This document shows, piece after piece, positions 12,501-24,067 of a stretch of DNA of 64,000 nucleotides. Under the pieces are notes generated by a model. The model saw only the letters and a program-made list of their open reading frames with translations, was not told the DNA's origin and did no database searches. This DNA comes from Morella rubra (taxonomy: Eukaryota > Streptophyta > Magnoliopsida > Fagales > Myricaceae), in the NCBI GenBank assembly GCA_003952965.2, contig CM025852.1, forward strand, positions 22,538,280-22,602,279. Reading direction: 5' to 3'. How positions within the stretch are numbered: position 1 is the first letter of the stretch; the number at the start of each line of letters is the position of its first letter. Both the position numbers and the translations under genes were made by a program.

Positions 12501-14190
12501 AAAGCACACACAAAAAACACCTGATAGACATGAAACAGCGGCAAAAGTATCTTGGATGATGCCATTTTGTAACTATGGAGTTTTTATTCTAGACAACCAT
12601 TTCCCTGGATAACAGGAATAGCATGCACCTTAACACCAGACTCCCTAAATCACAGTTTCTTATTTAACTGAACTAACAACATGCAAGAATAAAAAAAACT
12701 TTAAAAAAACTAACCACGTGCAAATTCAGGGAATGTCAACTTCACAGCTTGTATTCTACAATGTGAGAAGCAATTTCATCCAATAATACTGGAAAAAACT
12801 TGTGTGATGCAAGTCACATATTGCTGAGACTACAAAGGGATGTACTATATGTTAAGCATAAAACCATCGATGGTTTTTCCTAACAAGATATGCCAAAATC
12901 CAGAATGTAGCAAAACCAGTGCTGGTCAGTATAAAGTTCCATACAGTGAAATGCATCATAGGCCGAAGATATTGCATCATTTGTCTCTCTCCCACCCATG
13001 CATGAAACATCTGCTACAACTTCACCAGTCGCCGGATTGTAAACCTACCATCACATGTATTAACATTTCACGTCATTTTTTTTTTTTTTTTTGATAAGTA
13101 ACATTTCACGTCACTTAACATCACAACATCTGAAGCAAACTGGAAAAAGGAACAATCAACTTGGAATAAAAGGAGATGAACTAGGGAAGAGCAGCTAAGG
13201 AGAATCATAAGTTTCAACCTACACTGATATAGGAAGCCAACCTTACTATTAGTATGACCCCCTTCACAAAGCCAAGTTCGAATTTGCTCTATTTATGACC
13301 CACTGTATAATTCAATAGAAGTTGATGCATTCAAACTTTAAGATGGAAGTAAACAAATAGAGTCTTTCAATTTGAATACCAATTATCTTAAACATACATG
13401 GATACTACTTGATCTCCAGAAAATGAAGTTTTTACAGACAGACATAATTTTTTGGAGGAGGTTGGAGATGCTATCTACAAACAAAGAACTTACCAAACCA
13501 AAAAAGAACAAAGAAAATCATGTGAAGATAATAATGGGAGGTAAGGAACATGACCAGGGTGCACTATAAGATCACAATCATGCATAAATCTGATACTCGT
13601 GATACCACCAAAACAAATAAAGCGTTATTCATATAGCCAACCAAAGTACATAGAAAACCCCGTCTGAAGTGTACAACTATTAATGCATTCACTAGGAAAC
13701 GAAACATGTTCGTGGCAGACCTTGAGGGTCTTCCTGTCGTATGCATCGACCCATTTCCCTCCAATAAGTCCCTGGCTCCGCAACAAACCGGAGTTACTGA
13801 GCCGAGAAGCAACACTCTGCGCGTCCATGCTTATCTGGCATCCAAGATCCTTTGTTATCAAGATTCTATAACTTAATTTGAGGGAGGGGGAAAAAGACAG
13901 CAATACTATTAAATTCCAGGCATAGTAGGGATCAGGAGAGCAACCGATTAAGATCAGAATAAAAGGAACAAAGTGGAACTCATTTCATTGTTTGCCAGCC
14001 AAGTAGAAAGTAGTACTCATAACATGCCTCCACATACATATGCATACACATATAAAGGGCGTAGGAGGCTTGCCTGGCGAGTGAGGGGAGGAGCGGATGC
14101 GTGAACCCGAACCAGATGCGAGGGACGCCATATGAGCTTGGCGAATCGGCCTGCCGCTGTGCTTATGCGGGATGCTTTCAACGTGTTCAT
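545..14190 (-). CDS. ALDH5F1: Succinate-semialdehyde dehydrogenase, mitochondrial (ALDH5 family), C-terminus outside window
   Basis: NAD-dependent oxidation of succinic semialdehyde to succinate, the last step of the GABA shunt in the mitochondrial matrix. Sixteen exons read in frame on the minus strand: 14190-14074, 13834-13721, 13044-12945, 11652-11604, 11445-11358, 11221-11111, 10372-10310, 10176-10066, 6761-6696, 6557-6480, 6381-6304, 4390-4324, 1921-1836, 1538-1506, 1395-1363, 645-545 (about 431 residues). Exon 1 encodes an Arg-rich, acid-free presequence starting [11 protein letters not shown], as expected of a transit peptide. Exon 2 carries MDAQSV, as in plant SSADH. Later motifs: [30 protein letters not shown], general-base Glu about 303 in LELGGNAP, catalytic Cys about 337 in GQTCVCANR, with a second Cys two residues on (possible redox pair). 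The last roughly 95 residues (after EMLLSR) were not found in bases 1-544 and should lie to the left. Intron 1 appears to use a GC donor. No stop or frameshift in the exons. Confidence 0.93.
2256..3650 (-). mobile_element. 5'-truncated, degenerate L1-type LINE in SSADH intron 12
   Basis: Read on the minus strand, the piece ends in a poly-A tail (13 T at 2256-2268 on plus). Upstream lie the end of a reverse-transcriptase region ([19 protein letters not shown] and an LPLSV/DFLWGG stretch) and then the C-terminal zf-RVT domain ([30 protein letters not shown]). The reading frame shifts several times between about 3050 and 3610, so it is dead. It lies on the same strand as the host gene, between exons 13 and 12. 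The upper boundary is approximate and no target-site duplication was found. Confidence 0.85.
4690..4920. repeat. Short MITE-like repeat with internal tandem motif
   Basis: An AT-rich block in SSADH intron 11's downstream neighbour (between exons 12 and 11) contains several copies of a gtgaaaaagttgg-type motif and ends in opposed catggc / gccatg segments. It looks like a small non-autonomous element but no clear target duplication was identified. Confidence 0.3.
5980..6160 (-). mobile_element. LINE zf-RVT relic in SSADH intron 11
   Basis: Minus-strand translation gives [16 protein letters not shown], which aligns with [17 protein letters not shown] of the LINE at 2.3-3.6 kb. Only this short conserved part of the reverse-transcriptase zinc-binding domain is recognisable, with one Cys lost. 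The surrounding 5.6-6.3 kb may belong to the same decayed element. Confidence 0.45.
7171..9060. mobile_element. Probable Ty3/gypsy LTR-derived insert in SSADH intron 8
   Basis: Intron 8 (6762-10065) is by far the largest in the gene. The block opens with TGTAATACCCCGG, a start typical of Tekay/Del-type plant LTRs, and has the LTR-like phrase ACTGAGCTAGTCGTAGCTCA near 8550. No gag-pol protein is readable, so it would be a solo or broken LTR. The right boundary is not resolved: a TATTAC-like end occurs near 9057, but a copy of the left-flank heptamer CCAACCT occurs only at 9903. Confidence 0.4.
8300..9361 (+). repeat. Pair of about 80-bp direct repeats, 980 bp apart
   Basis: The segment around 8300-8384 (acttaaagtctttgtgac ... 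accattttgatacct) recurs at about 9283-9361 with a 12-base deletion. Both lie in SSADH intron 8 and probably mark an internal rearrangement of the repetitive insert. Confidence 0.75.
11779..11796. repeat. (AC)n microsatellite in an SSADH intron
   Basis: Uninterrupted AC dinucleotide run of about nine units between exons 4 and 3. A comparable AG run lies at about 7211-7227 in intron 8. Confidence 0.9.
13061..13113 (-). mobile_element. Extremely truncated LINE insertion (23 bp) with 15-bp target-site duplication
   Basis: A 15-bp direct repeat, taacatttcacgtca, occupies 13061-13075 and 13099-13113. Between the copies is only a poly-T run followed by gataag, which matches the poly-T plus gacaag / ataag 3' ends of the longer LINEs at 2256 and 30969. 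This is what a near-total 5' truncation of the same LINE family would leave. It lies about 30 bases upstream of the acceptor of SSADH exon 3, read on the minus strand. Confidence 0.85.
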
Positions 14191-14453
14191 TTCTCTATTC
14201 TCCCTCTCCCTTTGTTTCTCTACCTCTTTCAGAAGCAGAGTAGCTCAGTGCGAGTTTTGAGAGGACTGCTGGGTGGCTTTTAGTGATGGACAAATTGCAA
14301 ACATTAACATAAAAAATTGCGCAGAAATTGAATTATACCCCTCACTGGGACGCAGGCCACTGTACTCTAATTTCCACGAGCTCTCTTCGTTTGGTACAAA
14401 ATACTAATAAATTAAATGTGCGGGAGAGACTATACATAATACGGGAACGTTTT

Positions 14454-14691
14454 GGCTACGTTTGGTTTATTTTTAAAAATATTTTTTGTGTTTATTTTTT
14501 TAGATATAGTGTAAATTTTCTTGGGATCGGTGAAAAGTTTATTAAAAATTATTGAAATTTATAAAAAAGTTGTTAAAATTATTAGAATTTATAAAAAATT
14601 TATTAGAGTTTGTAAAAAGATATAAAAATTAATGAAAAAAGAAATTATAAAAATTTTTAAAAAATATTTTGAGACCAAACCAAACATAGTA
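14454..14691. mobile_element. Tourist-like MITE (copy 1 of a local family)
   Basis: AT-rich 238-bp element with opposed ends GGCTACGTTTGGTTT and AAACCAAACATAGTA. The interior is built of attattgaaatttataaaa-type repeats shared with the elements at 17244 and 34057. No clean target duplication. Confidence 0.65.
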
Positions 14692-16799
14692 TCTCTATTC
14701 TGGACAATTATACAGCTCCCGACTTCCCTCTTTCGGAAAATAATTCTTAGCCATAAAGTTTTACCAGAATAAATGATGGACAGGAAATTTTTTTCCCCTA
14801 TTTAAGACCCGAACCGATCATAATTATTATTAATAAACAATACAATCTAGATAGTATAAATATATATACATGTAGGAACATAAGACTAAATCAGTATTTC
14901 TTTAGTACCGATGTTAATACACTTAGATGCTTTTTTAAAATCGAGGAAGTTGTTTGAATGTATATACTAATATGGACCGATCTTCTACAATCATCAGCTC
15001 CAATGACGTGGTGGAGAATGAATTATGTGCAAAGACAATATGTGTAAAGTCATGTAAAGTGATTGCTATAATTTAAAAATGCAAATCTAATGTTCAAAGT
15101 TGGCCACGTCATTTAATGAGGTGAAGAAACAAAATAATTTGGCTCAATCTTAACTTAGCTCATTAAATGATGTATTTAGCTTTGGAACGTAAATTGGTAT
15201 CTTTAAATCATCATTGCTTTTATGGGGCTTTGCATAGTTTATCTTTGTACATAATCATTTCCTTAACATGGTGTAATTCGAAAAACAACAACACAACATG
15301 TTATTATCTAATAATTGTTATATATGTATTTTTTTTAATTACATAATACAATTACGACAAAAAACTATAGAGAATCATGATCTAACTAAATATTATTTTT
15401 CATTATAAACATTAGATAATTTCTTATATGTTGGATAATAATGATGAAGCCAAATTTAGCCGGCCTATCACAAAAATTGATTGGGCTAAGAACCCAAGAG
15501 AATGGGTCAAAGGTCTAATGTTTGGGACGGGTTGAAAGGCTCAGACGCTCATTCCTTCCTCTCACAAGTAAATAAAACAATCAAGGACACGAGGTCCTCC
15601 ATGTAGAGGGGATTTCTTCGATACCTTTGTTAATTGTCATTTTTCTATATCTTTTGTTTACTGGTTTATATTTTGAATGTGAGAGAATTGCTTACCTCAT
15701 TTTTGCGTTCCTTTCTTTCATATACTCTTCCTTATCCTTTATGTGCGTAGGGCAGTCTAGGCCTAGGCCTTTTTTCCATGGTCCAGGTCCTTACGTCTCT
15801 AGACCTCAACCATCTCATCCGATATTTCACAAGGTGTTGGCTCTCCTAGACTTGTCCCCCCTCGGTTGGACTGAGTCAACTTGCTCTTTATCCTTTATTT
15901 TCAAATTTTGAATCGCCGATTAGTGACTGTCATCATGATTGTTTACGTGGGCTTCTATACTCTATACAACTTCTACGGCAATCCCTTATCATGGGAAGAC
16001 GCTTGTGATGCCAGTCTAGTAGGTCTAGGCTCGACAATATTTGGGCTTCCATTTATGGGCTTTGTGGAAAGAAAAAATTACTCCTCCATCAAATAACATA
16101 TTTTAGGTGGCACATGTTTTTATTCAAATGCGAAAAAAAAAAAAAATTACGTGAAGCCAATATCTCTCACCAATATATGACTTGAACTAATAAAGTTTAA
16201 GATTCTTAGGACAAGATCATGGGTCTAACTATCTTTCCTATATTAAAAAGTGAATATGAATTTGGTTCGAAATTCATACGATGACATAATTTGAGATGAT
16301 TATATATTATTCAAAAAAAAATCCAATTTTATGTTACAATAAAAACTCCCTGGATACTGAGGTTTGCGTGTGAAAATAATAAAACGAAAAAACATTATTT
16401 TCTTACGAGTGATAAAGTAATGAAGTAAAGAAACTAATATAAACTCTCACTATCCTTCTCTGAGGACAAGATTGTAGATTAAAGGTGCGTCTAAAATAAA
16501 GGGAATATAATTTTTTATTCCAATATGCTAAATTTTTTAAATCGATAGAAAATTTTCTTCTAAATACATGAAATTTGTGAAATTGGTAGAAAATTTATCT
16601 AACCTTTTTTTTTTTCTCCTTACAAAGCTCTCAAACTACCACATATTTACTTAACATACCTAAACAACAAGCAAACAAGAAGAAGAATAAAAAAATTACA
16701 GAAAACTCTCCCCCACTTCATAGAAAACACCCTCCCCGCGCACACACTCTTCTTTGCCCTCGCGCCAGCAGGAGGAGCTCTACTCCTATAAGGATGAAG

Positions 16800-17185
16800 G
16801 ATATGGCTTTTAAATTATAAGGAAATTTAAAAATTATTGTTGGAGTTTTTTTATGAGGTTTTAAAAAATTACTTAAATTTCTAAAATTGACAAATAATTG
16901 TTTGAATTTAGACCATGTTTGCAAAACCATTCTTTGTTATATTTTCGTCTAGATTCTTAACGGAATTGATGATGTAACACGTCAAGTGTCAATATATGAT
17001 TTTGTGACGTGCCATATCATCAATTATATTAGAAATATAAGCGGAAAATATGACAAAAATAGTGATATGACAAACACGATCTAAACTCAAACAGTGATTT
17101 GTCAATTTTATAAAATCATGAATATTTTCAAATTTCATAAAAGATTGTAATTTTCAATTTTCATTAAATTATAATATAAGTAACT
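16800..17185. repeat. Imperfect fold-back element of about 390 bp
   Basis: The left part (ending at 16984) matches the reverse complement of the right part (starting at 17005) over much of its length: for example 16964-16984 pairs with 17005-17025 at 18 of 21 positions, and the segment around 16885-16920 pairs with 17070-17110. The structure is that of a fold-back MITE; outer ends are approximate. Confidence 0.6.
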
Positions 17186-17243
17186 TTTGGAATTGTCAAA
17201 TTTAATTTTTTTAATAAAAAAGTTTTTAATTTTGGAAAGTATA

Positions 17244-17450
17244 GGCTATGTCTAGTTTAGATCTCAAAACAGTTTTTTGTATTTGTTTTTTTTGGAAGTA
17301 GTATAGATTCTCTTGAATTGGTGAAAGTGTGTTAAAAGTTGTTGGAATTTGTAAAAAATTATTGGAATTGATGAAAAGGTATTAGAATTGATGAAAAAAT
17401 AAGTGTGAGAAATGTTTGAAAACGTTTTGAAACACTATCCAAACATAGCC
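17244..17450. mobile_element. Tourist-like MITE (copy 2), 3-bp target duplication ATA
   Basis: A 207-bp element begins GGCTATGTCTAGTTT and ends CCAAACATAGCC, flanked on both sides by ATA (17241-17243 and 17451-17453). Termini and 3-bp duplication fit the PIF/Harbinger (Tourist) group. The interior resembles copies at 14454 and 34057. Confidence 0.75.
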
Positions 17451-19011
17451 ATAAATAGCCCACCAACTCACCACATGGCTTCGCTAAGGTGGTGTTTTGA
17501 GTGCTCTCGTCTTCATCATAATATTGACTTAATAAAAAAATTATCAAATTATATATTTTATTATCAAATTTATTCAAATTTATTCTATTCACTTTTTCAC
17601 CATTGGTATTTAAAAATTTAATACCCTAAAATTTTGAGACAGAAGCATAAACACCCTCATGTGTTAGCACATCTGATGTTTTTTTTTTTTTTTGCAATAA
17701 AATTTTTCACTATAACAAGAAAAAGAAAAAGAAAAAGCAGGAGCACAGAATTTGATGTGTTGGGTAGCGGTTGCATGTCCAGTTTTGAACCGGGAAAGAA
17801 AAATAAATGATGGCGTGCGCGTGTCTATTGGCGTACAAATTTGAAACGCACGCACTGAGTTTAACTCTATAGTCAGGATCTAGAACATGCGTATAAAAAA
17901 AAAAAAAAAAAAGTAGGATCTAGAACTTCGTCTAACGCCGTCGTCCTTGAAGAAGAGCAGGACTCAACAACTTTTGCGTGCAGTCTCCACGGACAGGCGA
18001 AGGAAGTTTCCCCCGTGGCCAAAAAAGATGGATTTTATTTTTCTCCCAGTACGTTTCCCCCATATCGTCTAGCCTGCCGATTGGCCCAATTCTTCTTCTT
18101 AAATAAATAAATAAATGTGATAATTCATCTAACCAACCATACGTGCCAGTCTTTTCTTGGGATTTTATTATTTCAACATAAACATCATTAATTGAAATAG
18201 GTGGGTCCAAAAGAGCCCCTATGGCTTATAATTTAAGTTACATATTTCTCAATGATCCCACCCACGTCTCTACCATCTTGTGTTGATTAACCTAATTTTG
18301 TATTGCATATTCACTCATATGAATATAAAGTTGGGTTTGGTATATACATTAACCTAACATCGTATAGATCCAACCGAATTAAAAAAATTAAACAAACAAA
18401 GTGGTCACAGTCCTGACACATAGGCTGCATTGGGACCAAGTTGTACCCTTAGAGTCGTGTTTGAGAATTAAAAAAAAAAATGTGGGTTTCTGGAAAAAAA
18501 AATTATTGGATTTTATTTTTACTTTTCAGACTGCTTCATAAAAACAACATAAAATAATAATTAGGTTTTTTTGGGTAAATAAAAAAGCGTGTCACGAGTG
18601 TTATGTTAAGTTGGTCTGCAACTCGGAAGAGTTCATCCAATTTCTATAATAATCTCGCATCTTTTTATTCTCTATTTATATATATATATGATATGATATA
18701 AAAATTAAAAAGGGAAATTATAAAAACACTGCCGAGTTCGGAGTCCAACCGCGTTTGCTCTCTGTATCTGTTTGACCTTTGATCGTGTCTCCCTCTGTAC
18801 CTGTTAATCACAGTTAGAAAAGTCAAAACAATCCCAAAGCCAAAAGCCTCCCCTCTCACGACGTCAAGAAGGAGAACCAATTCCCTCTCTCTGTCTGAAA
18901 TCTCGAGGCTTTGGTTCGAATTCACGCTCTCTTCGGGCTTGGTGGGGTTTTTCTTTTTTTCATCTTCGATTAACTTGAGAAAACAGAGTAGGAAACAGAG
19001 TCTTGTCTGCG

Positions 19012-22000
19012 ATGAACTCGAATACGGCTTCTTCGAGCTCGGGGGGCCCTGGATCGGGGGATGTGCCGGCACCCAGGAGGAATTCCAAGCGACCCAAGTG
19101 TAATTTCCCCTCAAAAGCTTTCGTTATGGTTCTTTGTTTTAATTCCCTCTTTTAACTTTGTTGATAAGTTTCCTCGGTTTTGCTACTTGCTCTTTTTTTT
19201 GTTCTTCTTTTCGTTTTTAGTTTAGCTTCTAGCTCCAAAATCCGCTAATTGTGTTTTGAGTATATCGCGGAGGCACCCGGATGGTTTTTTTTTTTTTTTT
19301 TTTTTAAGATGCTTTTCGTCAAGAATTTTTGGATTTTTTCCTTTATGACTAGAAAGATCAAACCAGATTATAAAGCAAGATTTGATAAGTAAAAGTCAAC
19401 AAATTGGAATTCATTTATCCAGAATCATCGGCTTCTAGTTTAATTTATTTGTCTGCTATATTTGTGGTTCATACTTGGGCGTGCCTCTTAACTGTCTTAT
19501 TATGTCTTAATGCTAGCTTTGTGGTCATTAGTTTGCTTTTCTTCTAGGAAGGAGTTGATTTTGCGTTTGTTACGTTTATGTAGTACAGGGTAGATAGTTA
19601 TGAACTTAGGGACGATATACTGCAAGATAATCCAACATATGTTGTTTTTAATCCTTGACGTTGTGTTTAACCTATAAAGTCTTCTACCATTTGTTTTGCC
19701 CAGGATTGTGATATTTGTATCTATTACTGACCGTGTGTAATTTACTTTGTCACAACTAGAACCTTGGAAAATACTAATCAACTTAATTAAAGGTCTGCGT
19801 ATGGTTAAATGGGCTTGAGTCATTTTGCTTGTGAGGAGTTAGCATGTCAAAGTGTAGTCTGCAGTTGAATTTCTAGCAAAGATTTTCCGGGGTTTGTCCT
19901 GTAGCACTTCACATGATACCATGCAGCATTAATAAGCATTTAATGTTGGAACTTCTTAGATTCCTAAGCAACTGGTTTACAAACTTTATGAAGCTTCACG
20001 TGAATTTTAACGGACTAAAGAGTGCTCCTTTTGCAATTTTTCAGATTCTAGGTTTACTCAGCAGGAACTTCCAGCGTGCAAACCTATTCTCACACCAAAA
20101 TGGGTAAGTGGTATAGTTGCATATTTAACCATCTCCATGGTGATGTTATAAGCACGGTTTCTCAAGATAATCAAGAAGTATCTTTCTTTCTATCTCTGTG
20201 CAGGTGATTTCGGTATTCCTGCTTGTTAGCATTGTCTTTGTTCCCATTGGAGTTGCTTCCTTGTATGCTTCCCGAGATGTATGTTCAAGCACGATCCAGT
20301 ATTTTGCAATTTATTTCTAGTTCCACATGTTTTCTTGATTTGGAACTTGTTTCTTCGTATCAGGTAGTTGAAATTATTGACCGGTATGACACTGACTGCA
20401 TACCAGTGGCCAATAGAACTGATAAGGATCTTAAGATCCAATACATACAGAGCTCTGTAGAGAAAACATGCAACCGGAGTCTAAGAGTATGTGTCTTTGT
20501 TATGCTTATCTTGTGTTATGTTTTGTGCTAAAGAATGAAAACTTAATTCCTGAGGTTACAGAATGAAAGAACTTATTTTATATGTTTTGTTGTCTATTTG
20601 GAAAGGTACCGAAGCACATGAAGCCACCTGTCTATGTGTACTATCAACTTGACAATTTCTATCAGAATCATCGCAGGTAGTCATTCCCTGCCTTTTGCTA
20701 TGTCTTTTGTATCCAATATTGTATTTAGATTACTGCAACGATTCATGAAGCACAAAAGATTGTACTTAGATAAATTGAGAACGAAAGGAAGAAACTGGCA
20801 TTGTGGTGCCCTATATGTCAACCACAGGAATGAGTGCCGCTGTGTGCTATGTTGATCTCATATCTTGCAATTACTTCTATATATCGGGAACTTTTTGATT
20901 TTAAATATTTTCCAGTATCTTTATATGTAGTTTTTACTTCAGTTTATTTTGGTTGTAACGGATGGACGCTTCCTTGTTAAAATCAAGTGTCTCCTTGAAT
21001 TGGAATATACAGGTATGTAAAGAGCCGAAGTGATACGCAGTTGAGAAGTAACTCCAGTGCTAATGATACAGACAATTGTAAGCCAGAAGATACTACATCT
21101 AATGGATTATCAATTGTTCCTTGTGGTCTTATAGCCTGGAGTTTGTTCAATGATACATATAGCTTCTCCCGTGGCAATGAGCAATTGGATATAAACAAGA
21201 CGGATATCTCATGGAAAAGTGATAGGGATCACAAGTTTGGCAAAGATGTCTATCCTACAAACTTCCAGAATGGGAATCTTACGGGTGGCAAAAAGCTCAA
21301 TTCCTCCATACCAGTAAGCATTTCACCACTTCTCATCTGGTAGAGTTGGAGTAGAACTATATCTTATTTGAGCACGCTAGTAGACTTCCAGAAGCAAAAG
21401 GAGCATACATATCCGTGGACAAAAATATAGAAGGCTGTCCTTGATGTAGTAGGTAGCATATTGTTCTGATAATTGGTTTGTTGAATAACTCGAAAGGGAG
21501 CATATACACAAGAGAAATCATGCTAGATTGTTTTGATAACGGCTCTCTTAAAGTAACACCAAAGTGGGTGACACCCTAGTATTTGGGATCTGTACAAGAG
21601 AATTTCCTGACCAACCAAAAAAACTTGGACTCTTATAGCTTAAGATAGCTGAAAGTCCCAAAAGGGAAAATGAAGAAATAAGGCAAGGATGAACATAATC
21701 CCAATTAGACAATGATCTGAGTAAAAATATCTTGAGTTTACAGCAATCGCATATCCTTCAAAAAGAGGGAAAGAAAAGTTTTTGTGCTAGGTATTTCGTG
21801 TGTCAAATATTTACATTTTTTAAAAATTATATATATATCATCTATACGCCTACATCACCCAATACAGGTTTTGCTCTCCGGACTACTTTTGCCCTTCCTC
21901 AGCCATCCTCACCAACTCCCAAAGATTTCTTGTAACCGACAATTAGAGGCATTTGCTCTCTAGCTGCTGAGCAGTTTAAAACCAAATGATCTGTCTGTCT

Positions 22001-24067
22001 CCCAATCCTTCTCCTGCACAGAGTACCAGCTGGTGTCAAGTAACCTCCTGGAACCAAATTTTTAGCCATTAAAAATCCTTATGTATTCAGTCTCCTGTCT
22101 ATTGTGTTAAGATGTCCAATTGAGCAACCGGACATCTACTTGGGGAGTTTTTGAGGAATTAAATGTGATGCTCCAGGGTTTTCTGATTTATCTTAAATGC
22201 TAAAATATGCTGGAGTGCTGCTGATTGACTTACCACAAAGGCCTTTTCAACTCCAAAGACTGTCTTCTTCTCCCTGCAAGATAACACCAGTCTTTTGTCA
22301 TCCACTGCCAGTTGGTGGGATCTTTCAGTGGGGGCAAGTAGCTAACCTTGTGTGACATGTTTTTTTTGTAACAGTTGAGTGAGCAAGAGGACCTCATTGT
22401 CTGGATGCGAACTGCTGCTCTGCCAACTTTTAGAAAGTTGTATGGGAGGATAGAGGTGGATCTACAGGAAAATGACGTCATACAAGTGACATTGGAGAAC
22501 AACTATAATACATACAGTTTTAATGGCAAGAAGAAGCTTGTGCTTTCTACTGCTAACTGGCTTGGCGGAAAGAATGACTTTCTTGGCATTGCTTACGTCA
22601 CTGTCGGAGGGTTATGCTTCTTTCTGGCTTTGACTTTCACTGTAGTATATCTTGTTAAGCCAAGGTAGATTTCTTAACCACATACTCAAACTGTTCTTAA
22701 TATATAGGGCTCTTTAGAGGAGTGAAGCTGTCTACTGTAGCCGCATTTGAGCTTTCCTATTTTGTAGCCCAATTCCTTGTACACGTGTCTGACCTTCCTG
22801 TAGGGGAACAAACTAGGATGCAATAGTGTTTCCCTCCTTATTGATTTAGCATCCTAGCACCTGCACACGTTGAAAGTGGTTAATTTGGATTGGAGAAATA
22901 GAAAATAAACTTTTTGCCTCATTTTAGATTATTGCAAAAGCATGTGGGCTTAGTCATTGCACATGGAACTTATGTCTCTCAACTAGCTGTTAGGCAAGCA
23001 TGTGCAACTGCTGCATAATTAACGGCTCCATAATAGCTTTCACCATTTTACATCTCTGTTTTACACCAATATATTACTTAATAACCCCTTGGATTTTTGT
23101 AATCAAGAATTTAGACACTTGTTAATTGAGCATGTTATCTACAATCGTTGACATGCTTGAAATGAAGTTTCTTATGCAGATGTAAGAGGAGTAAAATTTA
23201 ATTGAAAATTTTTGTGATGTTAAATCTAGATGTTGGTGTCTAGCAGTATTTCAGCTTTGTGTAATCCAAGTGAGATGACTCATTATTCAGTATGATGTTA
23301 CCAGGATCATTTTGTTTGAACAGTATTTTATGATATAACTGTAGGTTGTGTTTGGTGTCCATTGTGTGAAGTGCAGCCAATTTTTAGGCCACTGCCTTCT
23401 TGATCACTATATTCTGTTTAGTTTAGGGAAATATCACGATAATAACCTGTTTAAATTAAATGACCATAAATGGGGGCCATTCATCATGAGGGAGAGTTTT
23501 CCAGCCTCGAAGAAGCAGCTTAAATGACTTACCCTGATGTACTCTGCATCTCTTCCACCTTTTTGCTAGTGTATATAATACCCATTTTCCCTGTATCTGG
23601 CCCCTTATCGTGCATAGGATCTTCATGTCTCTTATGTCATGATAGGTCTATTCTGCAGCAACATCATACAGCTAGTCTTACAAAGAACTCCACATTTTTC
23701 TTTGTTCACTAAAGAGTGTCCGGTGTAATCTATTGAGGAGCCTCACTTTACTCGGCCCTATTCCGAATTTAGAAATATCTCTGTTAATCTTTACCATCCT
23801 TGTGGACAATTAATCCAGGATATTGAAGTGGCAAAAAAAGATAAGAGAAGAAATTAGTCACCGTTAGTGCCTAGTTCAGTCAGTGGGGTAGGGCAGGTTG
23901 GATGAGAGTATCTCAGGGAACTCCTAGGCATAAGGGTTACTAGGAATCACACTCAATTTTAGATGGTTATGTCTTGTAACTAATCTCTCTGCCTGTTTCT
24001 CCCAATTTTCAGGAGGCTTGGAGATCCTTCTTACTTGTCATGGAATAGAACTCCGGGAGGGCGGTAG
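19012..24067 (+). CDS. ALIS: ALA-interacting subunit (ALIS), CDC50/LEM3 family
   Basis: Beta-subunit of P4-ATPase phospholipid flippases, needed for ER exit and activity of the ALA catalytic subunit in the secretory pathway. Eight exons: 19012-19099, 20045-20103, 20204-20278, 20364-20486, 20606-20676, 21013-21313, 22375-22664, 24013-24067, joining to 353 residues with all phases consistent and GT-AG introns. Order: Ser/Gly-rich cytosolic N-terminus, the motif FTQQELPACKPILTP, first membrane span about 50-71, large extracytosolic domain with several N-glycosylation sequons (NRT, NRS, NDT, NKT, NSS) and paired cysteines, the conserved PTFRKLYGRI, then a second span about 308-333 and a short tail ending NRTPGGR. 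Length and the two-span layout fit Arabidopsis ALIS proteins (about 340-350 residues). Which ALIS paralogue it is cannot be decided by eye. Intron 7 (22665-24012) is long, and intron 6 carries a LINE relic. Confidence 0.95.
21600..22180 (-). mobile_element. LINE relic in ALIS intron 6, antisense to the gene
   Basis: Minus-strand translation near 21960-22040 gives TLCRRRIGRQTDHLVLNC followed by SAARE, a recognisable zf-RVT motif (Cys-x2-like, DHL, Cys, ARE). Frames are broken on both sides. Boundaries are approximate. Confidence 0.5.

Larger units (their letters stand above)
14191..19011. other. Intergenic region between divergent SSADH and ALIS genes
   Basis: About 4.8 kb of AT-rich DNA with no supported gene. 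It contains two MITEs and a fold-back element (listed separately). The more GC-balanced block 15470-16080 looks like retrotransposon non-coding sequence but has no diagnostic ends. The last few hundred bases hold the ALIS promoter and 5' leader. Confidence 0.7.
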
